Shown piece by piece: positions 9,361 to 21,195 of a DNA stretch of 64,000 nt. A program made the translations under genes and the position numbers. The stretch is from Notolepis coatsorum (Eukaryota > Chordata > Actinopteri > Aulopiformes > Paralepididae). The notes under the pieces were generated by a model, which made no database searches, was not told where the DNA came from, and was given only the letters and a program-made list of their open reading frames with translations. How positions within the stretch are numbered: the first letter of the stretch is position 1; every line of letters starts with the position of its first letter. The stretch is taken from assembly GCA_963971535.1 (NCBI GenBank), contig OZ020593.1:34058119-34122118 (forward strand). Direction: 5' to 3'.

Positions 9361-9675
9361 CTCGTGCCATGTCTGAATATCGTGACAGGCCGTCACGCTA
9401 CACATATCATTATCATGATTACACTTGTCGTTGTCATTACACTAGATAATACATTCTCTGGTACATCTTTATGTCAAACCGTGTACCGTCAGGCTCTACA
9501 AGAACATTTTTATCGAAGAATACCTTGGCACCGCTTGCAGTAGCAGCTATTACAGAGAATAGTCCTTGTGGGAACGATGGTACGTAGAGAGCGTTGTTTA
9601 ACGTCACTACGCCGGCGCCCCCCACTGTCCGTGAGGCATACCTGTGCGTCTCCTCTCTCTTGCGCCAACCCGTAG
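9361..9675 (-). pseudogene. Copia protease C-terminus and GAG-pre-integrase, proximal half
   Basis: Reads ERGDAQVCLTDSGG (one frame), then TLNNALYVPSFPQGLFSVIA, DGTRFDIKMYQRMYYLV and CHDIQTWHE. This matches the copia stretch from the end of the protease (L.NALYVPS.P..LFSV..A) into the GAG-pre-integrase helix. One frameshift is visible between the first two blocks. On its right an L2-like LINE interrupts the protease; on its left a hAT-like element splits the WHE/HEIMGH junction. Confidence 0.82.
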
Positions 9676-9856
9676 GTTGATTGATTGATTGATTTTTATT
9701 GTGGAGTAAAAGACAGCATCCAAGGGATAAAAACATAAGAAAGTGCAAGCACTTATTTCCATCATGGTCCCTGATTTTGGACATGGACAGACATCATAAA
9801 ACATAGAGCATCATAATAAAACTTGATAAAACAGAGCATCATAATAAAACATAGAG

Positions 9857-11016
9857 CATAGGTGTCAAACTCACGGCCCGCGGGCCAAATCCGGCCCGCC
9901 ACGTCATTTGATGTGGCCCCCCAAGAGCTCAGGTAAAAAAAAAAAAAAAAAAAATTTTACATTAATATTGGGTTAAAAAATACCAGTGTTAAAATAATTG
10001 TGGGTTAATGCGTTAATAAAGCTTTAACTTTGACAGCCTTAGTTATTACACATTCTTACACATACATGTATGTTGAACATCTGAGGTAACAAAGGAAAAA
10101 AGCCAAAAGCACTTACTCCTCAGACATTCTTTGACAATTTTACAGCCCAAAATACAAAAACGATCCAGGCGGAATAGGTAACAAAGGGTTGAAGAAATAT
10201 TGTCTGAACTGTCAGATGCAAACTGGCTGTGTGACATAACCGAGCATCTCGCTCAATTGAATAAGAAGCTGTAGGGACGCAAACAAGTCCCACCCAAAAC
10301 TTGACCAATATAGTTGTGAACTGAGACAACCCTTATTTTGTTATTTTTGAGTACAGTTACAGTTGTGTGTTCATGCAGACACATAATAGCAATTTCATTA
10401 CGAATTGAAAATGGGGGACCCTGATGTAAACAAGTCGAAAGTCTTTCTCTGGTCTGCATCCCCTTAACAATTGTGTGTATTGAGCTGTACTGTACTGTAC
10501 CCATTCTGCAATCTGTTAATTAAAGTTAATTAAACTATCTTCCATTAGTTGGATGTATGGCCTCTGCAAGGTTGTGTGCAGCCATTTGTTTTTGTAACAT
10601 CTGCTACATCTGTCCCACGTGTTCTTTGCAGCTCACAGTTGTTAGTTCTGCCCCTCTTGACTGTGACAAAAAGGTTTTGAACAAACTTAATGTCATAGCT
10701 TGTATTTGATGATATTCTTCTTTGTTATTTACTTGAATGGTTTGATCATTGATTGGTGGAGTAATATGGGGTTCTGATAAACTAAAATTATTTGTTAAAA
10801 TAACATAAGCTAACATATATTTTTACATTTATGCAAATGAATATGCAATATGTATAACTTGAATAAGTAATAAATACAGAAACACCATGTTTAACAATAT
10901 GTAAATGTGTAGCTACATTTATTTTACATTACATTAACATTTATACGGTCTTTGGCCCTTTGAGGGCAACCATAATGCTGATGTGGCCCTCTGTGAAAAT
11001 GAGTTTGACACCCCTG
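9857..11016. mobile_element. hAT element with perfect 8-bp target duplication
   Basis: Ends CATAGGTGTCAAACTC and GAGTTTGACACCCCTG (14 of 16 positions inverted), flanked by ACATAGAG at 9849-9856 and 11,017-11,024. 1160 bp, with subterminal GGCCCGCGGGCCAAAT on the left and TTTGGCCCTTTGAGGGCAAC on the right. No transposase. It sits in the 3' UTR repeats of LINE-H. Confidence 0.92.
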
Positions 11017-11133
11017 ACATAGAGCATCATAATAAAACATAGATCATCATAATAAAAAACAGAGCATCATAATAAAACATATAGCAACCCCATAAAAACA
11101 CTCCCTACCCTCTCCTTCCTAGACGTGGCTATT

Positions 11134-11700
11134 CTATACTTCACTGGCTAGCCATTTCTTTGTGGCACGTCTAAAACTTCCCCCCTCTTCGATGTTTTTC
11201 AGGGCCACTGGAAGCTTGTTCCACTCCAGTGCTGCAGAATATAAAAAAGTATTTGTGCCCATTAGGGAGTTACATTTTGGCAGAATAAAATCCGTACTGC
11301 TCCTTCTAGTGGAGTATGAATGATTGTCACGGAATCGATTAAAATAATTAGATAGATATTTCGGACCTGTATTTTGAACTATCTTGTGTGTGAGACCTAA
11401 TTTGATGTGAATTACCCTTTTATTGACCGGAAGCCAGTTTAGCCGCCTAAAGAAAGTTGGCCCTAGGTGAGTGCGTGGAGGTAGCGTAAGGACTACTCTC
11501 ATTAATTAGTTTTGAGCTGTCTGAAGTTTGTTTTTCAGGACCTGTGGAGTGCCACTAAACCAGGAGGTGGCAGCATAGTCAAAGTGACTTTGTACTAATG
11601 TGCCCGCTAGCATTTTAAGTGTTGCCTGGTCCAGTAGTTCCCCTTGTCTAGCTAGGAATTTCGTTTTCTGGCAGATTTTAGTGTGGGCTTTTTTAGCCAT
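11134..11700 (-). pseudogene. LINE-H C-terminal domain
   Basis: Reads MAKKAHTKICQKTKFLARQ, VQSHFDYAATSWFSG, LTLPPRTHLG, FRRLNWLPVNKRVIHIKLG, HSYSTRRSSTDF and YSAALEWNKLPVALK. This is the region after the RT in CR1/L2-superfamily LINEs (QSHFDYA..W, LPP.TH, LPV..R...L, WN.LP). A frameshift lies near 11,503. The upstream RT half is at 12,653-13,241, beyond the Rex1-like insertion. Confidence 0.8.
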
Positions 11701-11730
11701 GGCCTCTCATGTAGCCTAGATATACTAGTT

Positions 11731-12652
11731 CCAGTTCTAGTTCTTTAATAGTTGTCATACAGAAGTACAGAATACTTTCATACAAAATGCTTCTTACTGT
11801 TACGCTCCAGAGACTGTGCTAGACAAGATAGTATCAAATAACATAATAACATAATATAGCATGAATTTAGAAGAAGAAAATGAGGTCACAGTGTTCGGTA
11901 TAGACATATGTACAATGTTCTGAGTTACCATATAATATACAATACACAATACTATGCAGTGTACTAATGTACAGTACTATCTAGTGCAAAGCAGAAATGG
12001 GATGAGGTACAATTTTAGGTACAATTTACAGTAAGGTGTACGAGTTGTAGTGCAATCCTTCATCCATAAATATAAAGTGTGGGGAGTGGGTGCTACAGTG
12101 TGTTTGTTTAAAGTGGGTGTGTGCTATAAAGTGTGTGGAGTGGGTGCTACAGTGTGTTTGTTTAAAGTGAGTGTGTGCGTGTGGATGTGTGTGCTATGTG
12201 CGTTTGGTGGTTGTTGTTGTTGTGTAGTGTTCATTCATTGTTCGTTTAGCAGCCTGATGGCCTGGGGATAGAAGCTACTTCTGAGTCTTTCTGTGCTCGC
12301 CTTGAGACTCCGGTATCGCTTGCCTGACCGCAGCAGTTCAAAGAGGCAGTTGTTCGGGTGACTGGAGTCTTTAATGATTCTCTTAGCCTTGCCCTTGCAA
12401 CGCTTGTAGTAAATGTTCTGGAGGGTGGGGAGCCCCCCTCCAATTGTGCGTTCGGCTGAACGTGTCACTCTTTGTAGTCTGCTTCGGTCTTTTGCAGTGC
12501 TATTCCCAAACCAGGAGGTGATGTTGCCGGTCAAGATGCTCTCTATTGTACATGAGTAGAAGTTCTTAAGGATCTTCTGGCTGACTTGGAACTTCCTTAG
12601 GCGCCTGAGGAAGTAGAGGCGTTGTCGTGCCTTCTTCACCACACTGTTAACA
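11731..12652 (-). mobile_element. Rex1-like LINE copy C, 5'-truncated
   Basis: The coding part (12,235-12,652) gives the C-terminal end [17 protein letters not shown] to [11 protein letters not shown], almost identical to Rex1-B at 57,460-57,871. The 3' UTR (11,760-12,234) also matches Rex1-B, including a duplicated CTGTAGCACCCACT block, and the tail carries AACTAGAACTGGAAC. High identity to Rex1-B suggests recent activity of this family. Its truncated 5' end is fused in frame to LINE-H. Confidence 0.88.
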
Positions 12653-13241
12653 GAATCCTTGTTTGTTATTTGCTTCTCACCTACTCTTACCTTCATTTCA
12701 ATTTCTTTACCAAGCCGTTTCTTTGATCCGAACAGGATGGCCTCTGTTTTTCCTAGATGAAGAGATAGTTTGTTATCTGACAGCCATGTCTGCACATTTG
12801 ATAGCTCCTCACTAAGGGTCCTCTCCACTACTGCCAAGTCCTTATGGGAGACCAGAATGGCTGAGTCATCCGCATAAAGAAAAAAGTCTGATGAACAGGC
12901 ATTCTTCATATCATTTATGTAAATGAGAAAGAAGAGAGGCCCCAGGACACTCCCTTGAGGCACCCCGCAGGTGATTGCCTTGGCTGAGGAGTAGGTCCCG
13001 TTTACATCTACCATCTGAGACACGCCTGATAGATATGAGGTGACCCAGTTCAACGCTGACCCACTAAACCCAATCGCCTTCAATTTAAATAAAAGGAAAC
13101 TATGGTCAACCGTATCAAAGGCCTTTTGTAGGTCCAAAATGATCATTCCACAGAATTTCTTTGCATCAATCTCCTTTCTGATGCAGTCAGTCAAATATAC
13201 CAGACAAGTCTCAGTGGAATGAGATTGTCTAAAGCCTGACT
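12653..13241 (-). pseudogene. LINE-H reverse transcriptase core
   Basis: Reads GFRQSHSTETCLVYLTD, IILDLQKAFDTVDHSFLL, CGVPQGSVLGPLFFLIYIND and FLYADDSAILV. The YADD catalytic box is at 12,865-12,876. The RT palm is uninterrupted and has no stop, but the 5' end is missing and the frame runs straight into Rex1-C at 12,652. Confidence 0.85.
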
Positions 13242-13390
13242 GGCGCTTCCCGTCTGCCAGCTCCATGCTGTGCCTCTCCGGGTGGAAAGTGTTGTCAAAG
13301 TTCTTGAACCAACTCCTGTCGTTGATGACATGGAACGACGCACCTGTGTCCACGATCAGTCCCTTCCTCTGGGCCCGCTGCAGCTGTGCC
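13242..13390 (-). pseudogene. Copia aspartic protease, N-terminal part
   Basis: Reads RKGLIVDTGASFHVINDRSW then HSMELADGKR. DTGA is the catalytic aspartate motif, and LADG is the flap-side motif of copia proteases. LINE-H breaks the domain after KR, and the remainder resumes at 9675. The protein would mature Gag-Pol. Confidence 0.85.
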
Positions 13391-13496
13391 GGCCTGGCAA
13401 TGCACGCTGTCCGCGCCCCGAAAGCGAAGTCTTCTTGTCCCGTTATTCTCCGGGCGTCGTCTCGATCCGTCTCACGTCGATTGTCGCCGCCATCGT

Positions 13497-13592
13497 GTCC
13501 GCTGCCGCCATCTTATCCACAGCCGCCATCTTGTCCACAGCCGCCATCTTGTCCGTAGCCGCTGTCTCGTCCATGGCCGCTGTCTCGTCATC
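13497..13592 (-). repeat. 18-bp coding repeats in the copia Gag-Pol linker
   Basis: About five to six units encoding DKMAAV-type hexapeptides (DKMAAVDKMAAVDKMAAADT, plus DETAAM and DETAAT variants) between zinc knuckles and protease. The copies are in frame, so length variation would have kept the reading frame. I do not know this as a conserved copia feature. Confidence 0.75.
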
Positions 13593-13634
13593 TTGCCCAT
13601 TTGCGTATCGCTCGCTCTGGTCGTGTTTCTTCAT

Positions 13635-13760
13635 GCACGCTCTGTCTGTGTGCCCCGTGGATTTGCAGAAGCTACACCAGACAGTCTCTGTGCAGTCGCC
13701 TCTCCGATGGCCTTTCTCTCCGCATCGCCAACACGCCAGCTCCGCCGTGGTCCTGGTCCT
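13635..13760 (-). pseudogene. Copia Gag double CCHC zinc knuckle
   Basis: Two C-X2-C-X4-H-X4-C knuckles: CWRCGEKGHRRGDC (13,692-13,733) and CSFCKSTGHTDRAC (13,635-13,676), both with all ligands intact. They bind retrotransposon RNA in nucleocapsid. Upstream Gag coding is lost at about 13,778, where a GC-rich repeat begins. Confidence 0.85.
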
Positions 13761-13779
13761 CTCCCTTGGCGTCGCTCGG

Positions 13780-13970
13780 ACCTGGCCCAGTGTACTTGGG
13801 CCGATTCCGGGCAGTCAGTCATTCCTCATTCTGGGCCGATTCCGGCAACCCCGGACCTGGACTGCTTCCGGCAACCGGACCTGGCCCAGTGTACTTGGGC
13901 CAGTTCCGGGTAGTCAGTCATTCCGCATTATGGGTCGATTCCGGCAACCGGACTTGGGCCGATTAATTTC
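13780..13970. repeat. Two-copy tandem repeat (about 90 bp), GC-rich
   Basis: The block CCTGGCCCAGTGTACTTGGG, GATTCCGG, AGTCAGTCATTC, GATTCCGGCAACC occurs at about 13,789-13,877 and again at about 13,878-13,966. Origin not recognised. It may be the edge of another mobile element replacing the copia 5' end. Confidence 0.75.
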
Positions 13971-14228
13971 TTCCAGCCTGCCGGATACGGGCCATTAATG
14001 GGCCAGAACTTTTTGGCGACCTGGGAACCTGCGGAATAATATTATGACACGCCCACTCAGTTCGCAAAGAAAAGCATGCCGTTTTTTGGTTCCAGCTGCG
14101 AACCAAATGAACCATTCTGAACCAATTTATCCAATTTACACTTCAAAAGTAGGCGCGCAAACTTGAACGGAAACGGTTCACCATTATAGTGCAAAAGGCC
14201 TATGAGATACGAGGGATAACGACGAGGG

Positions 14229-14232
<4 letters not shown>

Positions 14233-14307
<75 letters not shown>
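14233..14307. repeat. (GA)n microsatellite
   Basis: About 37 GA units. Confidence 0.97.
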
Positions 14308-14310
<3 letters not shown>

Positions 14311-15085
14311 GAAAGCGGAGGGAGTGTGGAGAGCCGGAAGGAGGAGCAGAAAGATGGTGAGAGTGGCAGGAGAGTTCAGAGACCACCAGTGACGATAGAG
14401 GGCACGGAGTATTATGTGGTGTGCCTCCTCTCCGATGACAACATCGCCAAGACCCCCAGGACACGACTTCAGTCTGGATTTTTCCAGTCCATGTGTCCTT
14501 CCCCCGAGTCTCCTCTCTGACCACTGTGCCGAGAGCTCACAAGACGCTCAGGAACTATTCCACTGATCTTGGAACAGTTTAACGAGACACTTTTATTCAA
14601 CCTAAATCGCATCATTCTGTTCTGTGATAATTAATTCTGACACATCAACACCCCTGAGAAACTGGACTATGACTTCACCCAGTGGAGAGCAGACCTCTAC
14701 TGAACTGCAGACGGTAGAGACGTCATTGCACGGTGCAAGCCATTGGAAATGAATGGGTTTAAGAAGGTAGCAGTTGCTGTGTTATATGAAAGGGCCAGCA
14801 GGTGGAAATCAGAGCATCAAGACCTGACTTATTCTGTGACATCATCAAATGACACATTTTGGAGATGGTCTATTGACAGTGAATTAGTGACAGACTTTGT
14901 GGAATCATATAATTTTTGTTTATTGTTTAATTTAACTCAATGGACGCCACGCAGTTGAGCATAATTTGTACTTACCACGCCAAGCTCTAAGAGATAGGAA
15001 TAAGTGGCGGTGTTTGCAGGGCTATAACTATATTCTATATTATAGCTATGGATACAATACTATGGCCCATTTGACATTGACTATC
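14308..15085. other. No recognised feature
   Basis: The 14,326-14,520 stretch is open and GC-richer than its surroundings (residues VTIEGTEYYVVCLLSDDNIA), but no family was recognised and there is no second piece. The remainder is AT-rich with nothing identifiable. Confidence 0.4.
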
Positions 15086-15569
15086 TGTGACAATCACGCC
15101 AGAGCCTCTCTCTCGCCCCCTGCTTCCACACCCTTATATGGGCAGCTTCCTGTCAAGGTGTTCACACGCTGTCAGCCAAGCCCTGCCTGCACACCTCGTC
15201 AGGTCATCACCAGCTCTGATATGAGCCATGCGGTTCCTGCCACTCACTGTCCGAGTGTTGCTATACCTACCTAGGTACGAGGACGTAACCTACCTTGCTG
15301 CTCTATCTGATTCCCTGCCTTGTTCTAACCTCTGTCTCCCTGTGCCCAGGACCATCTGCTGCTGGCCTACGCTGTCTCACGAGACACCGCCTGCCAGGAT
15401 GTTCCTGTGAAGCACGAGGAGTGCTCCTGCTTGCACCTGTCGAACATTCCTGTTACTAACCCTGTCTGCATGGTACCTATTGGAACTTGGAAACATTAAA
15501 ACGACTTAAACCGCTCCTTTCTCTCTCCCTTGTGTTCTGCTATTGGGCTCGTTTAACGCTACCCTAACA
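15086..15569 (+). mobile_element. Probable solo LTR (LTR family S, copy 1)
   Basis: Starts TGTGACAATCACG and ends CTACCCTAACA (TG...CA), with flanks CTATC and CTATA suggesting a slightly mutated 5-bp target duplication. Contains a TATATG box near 15,130 and an ATTAAA near 15,496. It aligns block by block with the LTR at 32,546-33,873, sharing TTCACACGCTG, CCTAGGTACGA and TTCTGCTATTGGGCTC. No internal retrovirus-like sequence adjoins it, as in LTR-LTR recombination products. Confidence 0.72.
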
Positions 15570-18500
15570 CTATATATCGCTCAATATGTGAAAAAGATTT
15601 TTTTCCCATCCATACATTCCCGTTTTATACCGTGGTGAATATGAGTATAGTTTTAGAGTAATTCTGTCTAATCCCAGAAAACGACGCTATGCAGCAATAC
15701 GTGCATTTCACTAAAAGCATTGCCGTTTCTTGCCTGTACACGCTACTATTTCGAAATCAAATCTATATTACCTGTATTATGTTTCATCATGAATGCATGA
15801 AAGGGTGGGGGGGGGGGTTTGATGCTTTGATCGTCACCAACGGCATACGTTGTGGAGTAACATTACACACATAGTCATGGTTGGATCACTGCACGATTGA
15901 TATCATATAGCCTTTACCTTCACTAGGATGTACCCCAAAAAGAATATTCCAATTATCTGATCGCGAGTCCCAGTATTGGTGTCGATCATGTCGCCAACAT
16001 AATCCGCCACACATCATGCATCGGGAGCATTTCACGCTTCTCAATCCGATCGGGACAACCGCTCCACTTGCCCGACAAAGAAAAGTCAGACCAGAGACTT
16101 TTGATCGACGCACAGGCCAAGATATAATGTTTCAAAGGGTGCTCGATACTGCCACCTGGGTGGATGCGGCCGGTATTGCACTTTGGCATTCTCAGGATGA
16201 TTCCCCATGTTAACCCCGAGTCCGTGTGCATGTAATGAATGGAAATATCAAATAAAATAAATAACGATGAAAACCTGACTATACTCAGGTTTTCGGGGGT
16301 CCTGGCGCTCAACGCATGGCGAGATAACCTGACTATCATCGGGTCTGGCGTCCAAAGAGTTAGAGGATGAGGCCTGTGTTATTTTCCCTTATTTGTCAAC
16401 ATAAGAAAACAAGTCACAGCCGTACTTTTTGTTTTGCTTAGTATAATTCATCACTGCAGAGAACATGAGCATCATCATTTCCCCCAGAATTACTGTATGA
16501 AGTGATGGCGATCGCCATCGGAAATAGTTCTGGTTCAGACAGAATCAAGGTGAACTCCTCGATGCATCTAAAAGCTATGATGCTCACGATCATTGCAGTG
16601 ATTAATTATACTGACTAAAACAAAGTTTTACAGGGGAGTTGTACAATGGAGTACTATGACCTTCTGGATATGAGCTATAATTTGGTTGTTGGCTGTATGG
16701 ATCATGCTTGTAAGTAGAATAAATACATTTTTGGTTTTGATCTTTTTATTCTATGTTAACAATAAGAGAAAAATCAATTACTCCAGCCTTATCCTTTAAA
16801 TGTGGGGCTTACAGCTCTGAATCAGAAAATGCACCCATATCCCAGTAAAATTACCACGGGTACCGTCAGTGTCCTAGGATTTGTTCCATTATACACTGTC
16901 AATGGAGCAGCTCCAGGATTACTGTATATCATTACTAGTCTTTTCTCTGGTATTCAGCTTGAGATACTCGTTCATATTCACACGTCAAAATTGCAGGGCA
17001 GTTGTTGCAGGAGAAAAACAATCGGAGTTGAGAGAGAGTTAAGAGAGAGAGTTAAGAGGCTTTGCACAGAATATTTGTGCAGTTCTCTTTTTTTCCAACA
17101 TGGCTGTCTGTACAGTAACTCATTTCAAAGTAATATCTGTGTAGTGGAGTAAATATGACTTTTATTGGAACATTTCAGAATAGTTCCTGTCTTACTGTTG
17201 TGTCATATCAATTGAAACTACATTGGAACTACTTTGGAAATGAAAGTTTCTGGAAACCCAGCCAAATGTTTTCACAATTAATGTATATGTGTGAATATAA
17301 ACTGAAATGCTGAAATCATCATTGAATTAGAGGAAATTATTGCATGGGAAAAATTATAATAATAATAATAATTATTATTATTATTATAAGGACGAATGCA
17401 AGTCATTGTAACTTTTTGCAACTATGTAAGAGCTTTATAATTAGCAGGAACACTTACATGTATGCAAATGAGAAGCGGAGTCACGGAGTTGGAGAGAAGA
17501 AGTGGGGACAGAATGGGTTGGAGAGTGATAGGCAACCTTCGGAACGAAGAAGCCACCTAATGATGATGATGAAATAATAAAGTGGTTGTAACAGATCTTG
17601 ACTGAGCTTGAATACATCTGCAATAATTGTTTCTAAATGTTGTTTGTGCAAATGGTAGAACAATTATTTGGGAAGAGGAATAATTTGTTAATTTACCATT
17701 TACTGTCACTAAAGCACACAATACAATGATTACTTGCAAGAACATTCCCAAAGAAGCCTGGTGACATATGACGTCACGCTTTTGAATCTTCAAACCAGAC
17801 GTAAGCAGAGCGCTGACCGTGACAGTGGATAACTTTGGTCTTTGACAGGGTTACAGGTCTTCATGAAAGAGTGTTAAAAAGGAAGATGTCTCGGCTGGTC
17901 GTTTGGAAGCTTGGAGTCAGCCATGTCCTTTTCCATCCTCACCACTCTCCAGAGATTCCTTCCTGCCCTTGGTGGAGCTGAAAAGGCAGTGATGCATCTA
18001 GACCTTTTAGAGGTCAGGGGGAATTAGCACACTCGTCACATTTCCCCAGGTGCCGGAAAAAGAGGGAAATGTCAGTGGACCTTCCTCACTGCAGTGGTGG
18101 AATTCAGGGACGGTGTTACACTGACTCTTAGAACTTCAAGCTGCAAATCTCTTCATCTTCATCCCCACTCATTTGAATGAGGCTGTGGCTACTTCTATGT
18201 GTTCTAATCATCATCTGCTACCATTGTCTCTTCATTTCCTGTGGCTGAACTTGATAAAGACGTTATCTAGTGTGGCAGAATAAATTATGCATTTTTAAGA
18301 AGAAAACTGTTCGGCTTTCTCATTATCCTTGTAACAAAGATACTATTTGTATGTTTAGCATTCAACATTGATGTACTTTGAAGGCTATGATATACTATTC
18401 TAGATACAGTGTCACAAGCTTGCATGAAGTTGTATGACATAATCGGCAAGCGTCATTGTTGCTTAGATTAGAACATAAGGTAAATACTGTTAAAAAATCT

Positions 18501-18708
18501 GCAATTGTTGATGTTCAACACATTCCAGGACATACGTTCTGATTGAATGTTAATTTAATTAAATGTACTGTACCTTTTTGGTGTACTTGCTTTATCTAAT
18601 CCTGCGTACCTTCAAATAACGTTAATGACTTTTGACAAACGTATAAACGCAATATAAACTTGTTTTGTGGCATATTAATAATAATAATGCTAGCCTGATA
18701 CTCTAAAG
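15570..18708. other. 3.1 kb with no confident feature
   Basis: Contains an (AAT)/(ATT)n stretch at 17,354-17,388 and a C-poor G run at 15,808-15,817. A minus-strand frame at 15,986-16,339 has residues reminiscent of a LINE C-terminus (PLKHYILACASIKSLWSDF), but the match is too weak to call. The rest is AT-rich unique-looking DNA. Confidence 0.45.
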
Positions 18709-18739
18709 CAGGGGTTCTCAAACTTTTTTATACCAGTGC

Positions 18740-18927
18740 CTCACAGAGGTATGTTGATGCAAAGGGGACAAGCTTTCTCAGCGCAGCATTACACAGCACT
18801 GGGTACTCGTTCCGGACTGATAACCAGAACTTTGCGAGGGACTGTCCAGTGAACTTTACTTTCAGTAGCTCGTCACAAGAAAGATCAATGCGCGCCTCCT
18901 GCTCAGACAGTAGGAGGCCTGTTGCGT
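18740..18927 (-). pseudogene. hAT transposase C-terminal dimerisation region
   Basis: Reads ARIDLSCDELLKVKFTGQSL, AKFWLSVRNEYPVLCNAALR and KLVPFASTYLCEA. The FW...EYP.L...A...L.PFASTYLCE pattern is the hAT C-terminal domain of the ZBED5/FAM200 type. It stops shortly after, at the transposon end, so the last residues are missing. Confidence 0.82.
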
Positions 18928-18935
18928 CCTGCGTG

Positions 18936-20147
<1,212 letters not shown>

Positions 20148-20155
20148 CCTGTGTA

Positions 20156-20470
20156 ATGAACGGATCTTGGATCCATTTGTCCAAATTGTCCCTGCACTTT
20201 CTTTCAGGAAAATTGTTCAGACATTGTTCAATGAGCCCTTCTATGTGGCTACAGATGATGGGCTTCAAATCATTTTGTGCTACATTCTGTTCCTCCAAAA
20301 ATCCATCAAGCAGAGTAAACACAGCAAAATCTCCACTGATGATCCTGGAGTGCCACAAATTCAGTTTTTTTTATTCAGCTCTCCATTTTAGCTGTGAGTC
20401 CAAACAAGTCTGTGGCCCAACCTTGTAGTCCCAGATTCAACGTATTGAGGCCAGATGTGGCCTCCACGAT
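20156..20470 (-). pseudogene. hAT transposase central fragment
   Basis: Reads KKLNLWHSRIISGDFAVFTL, LDGFLEEQNVAQNDLKPIIC, HIEGLIEQCLNNFPERK and DKWIQDPF. The GDFAVF..L..F....+.L...I..H+..L...F...FP pattern and WI.DPF are characteristic of ZBED5/FAM200-type hAT transposases. A stop precedes KKLNLW. The RNase-H-like catalytic core upstream is absent. Confidence 0.85.
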
Positions 20471-20484
20471 TATACCTGTGCAGG

Positions 20485-21195
20485 ATGTACATTTAAATTT
20501 AGTAATTTAGCTGACGCTTTTATCCAAAGCGACTTACAAGTTCTGTATGACAAGTCATCAGGAAGGGCACAACTCTATCAGCTGAGTAACAATGTACATC
20601 AAAGTGTTGAGTGCTACAGTGTAGGTTAGTTTATTAGGACAAGTGCATGACAGTAAGGTTAGTTAGGGTTAGATTATTATTATTATCATTTATTTTTTTC
20701 AGATAATGGTTGAAGATGTGCGTATTTAGTCAACGGCGAAAGATTGGACAGGTTTCGGCTGTCCTAACTGGGGTGGGTAGTTCATTCCACCATTGTGGGG
20801 AAAGGACTGAGAAAAGGCAGGTTCTCCTTGATGACCCTCCCGGAGCTCAGATAGAGTGGGTCTGAGACGGCCAGAAGATGCAGAGCATAGGGGTCTTGAG
20901 GGTGTGTAGTTAGAGACCATTGACCGGAGGTAGGCGGGAGCGGTTCCCTTTGCCGCACAGTATGCCAGGTTGAGGGCCTTGAAGCGGATTCGTGCAGTAA
21001 TGGGGAGCCAGTGCAGGTCCCTAATAAGTGGGATGACATGGGCCGACTTCAGTAGGTTTGAGATCAGGCTGGCCGCTGCATTCTGAATGAGTTGAAGAGG
21101 CTTGGTGGCAGTGGCCGGGAGGCCAGCAAGCAGTGCATTGTAACCAAATGTTGTGGCTGAGTAGTCGTTAACACAGCAGGAGACGGTATTTCCAG
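20485..21195 (-). mobile_element. L2-type LINE, 3' end with C-terminal coding
   Basis: Residues YNALLAGLPATATKPLQLIQ, NAAASLISNLLKSAHVIPLI, LHWLPITARIRFKALNLAYC and GTAPAYLRSMVSNYTPSRPL match the C-terminal domain of a very common fish L2-like LINE. The 3' end on the left carries ATTTAGCTGACGCTTTTATC and CAAAGCGACTTACAAG, typical of this family. A frameshift follows the SSGRLRP segment. Truncated 5'. Confidence 0.85.

Larger units (their letters stand above)
9676..13241 (-). mobile_element. L2-like LINE (LINE-H) inserted in the copia protease
   Basis: Minus strand, 5'-truncated, with the 3' tail (TGAT)n at 9676-9693. It inserts after the copia protease residues LADGKR. Own sequence: RT at 12,653-13,241, C-terminal domain at 11,134-11,730, and a 3' UTR with repeated AGAGCATCATAATAAAAC units. 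It is interrupted by a hAT element (9857-11,016) and a Rex1-like LINE (about 11,731-12,652). Removing the Rex1 copy joins NKDSV to YLGY, the expected LINE sequence. Confidence 0.82.
4080..13778 (-). mobile_element. Degenerate Ty1/copia retrotransposon, interrupted
   Basis: Read on the minus strand, domains follow copia order: Gag zinc knuckles (13,635-13,733), protease (13,242-13,390), protease end and GAG-pre-integrase (9361-9675, then 7443-7612), integrase (6634-7440), reverse transcriptase (6248-6560), RNase H (5802-5932, then 4437-4790) and a 3' LTR (4080-4353). Integrase before RT is diagnostic of copia. Large insertions lie at 4800-5801, 7615-9360 and 9676-13,241. No 5' LTR was found to the right, so that end is truncated or replaced by the GC-rich repeats at 13.78-13.97 kb. 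Frameshifts and stops are frequent, so it is dead. Confidence 0.85.

Noticed and set aside
13270..13998. 242-codon plus-strand frame
   Set aside because: It is the reverse of the copia protease/Gag region and the GC-rich tandem repeat.
15986..16339. 117-codon minus-strand frame as an L1 ORF2 C-terminus
   Set aside because: A few residues fit (LACASIKSLW), but the Cys/His spacing is not convincing and no RT or tail is nearby.
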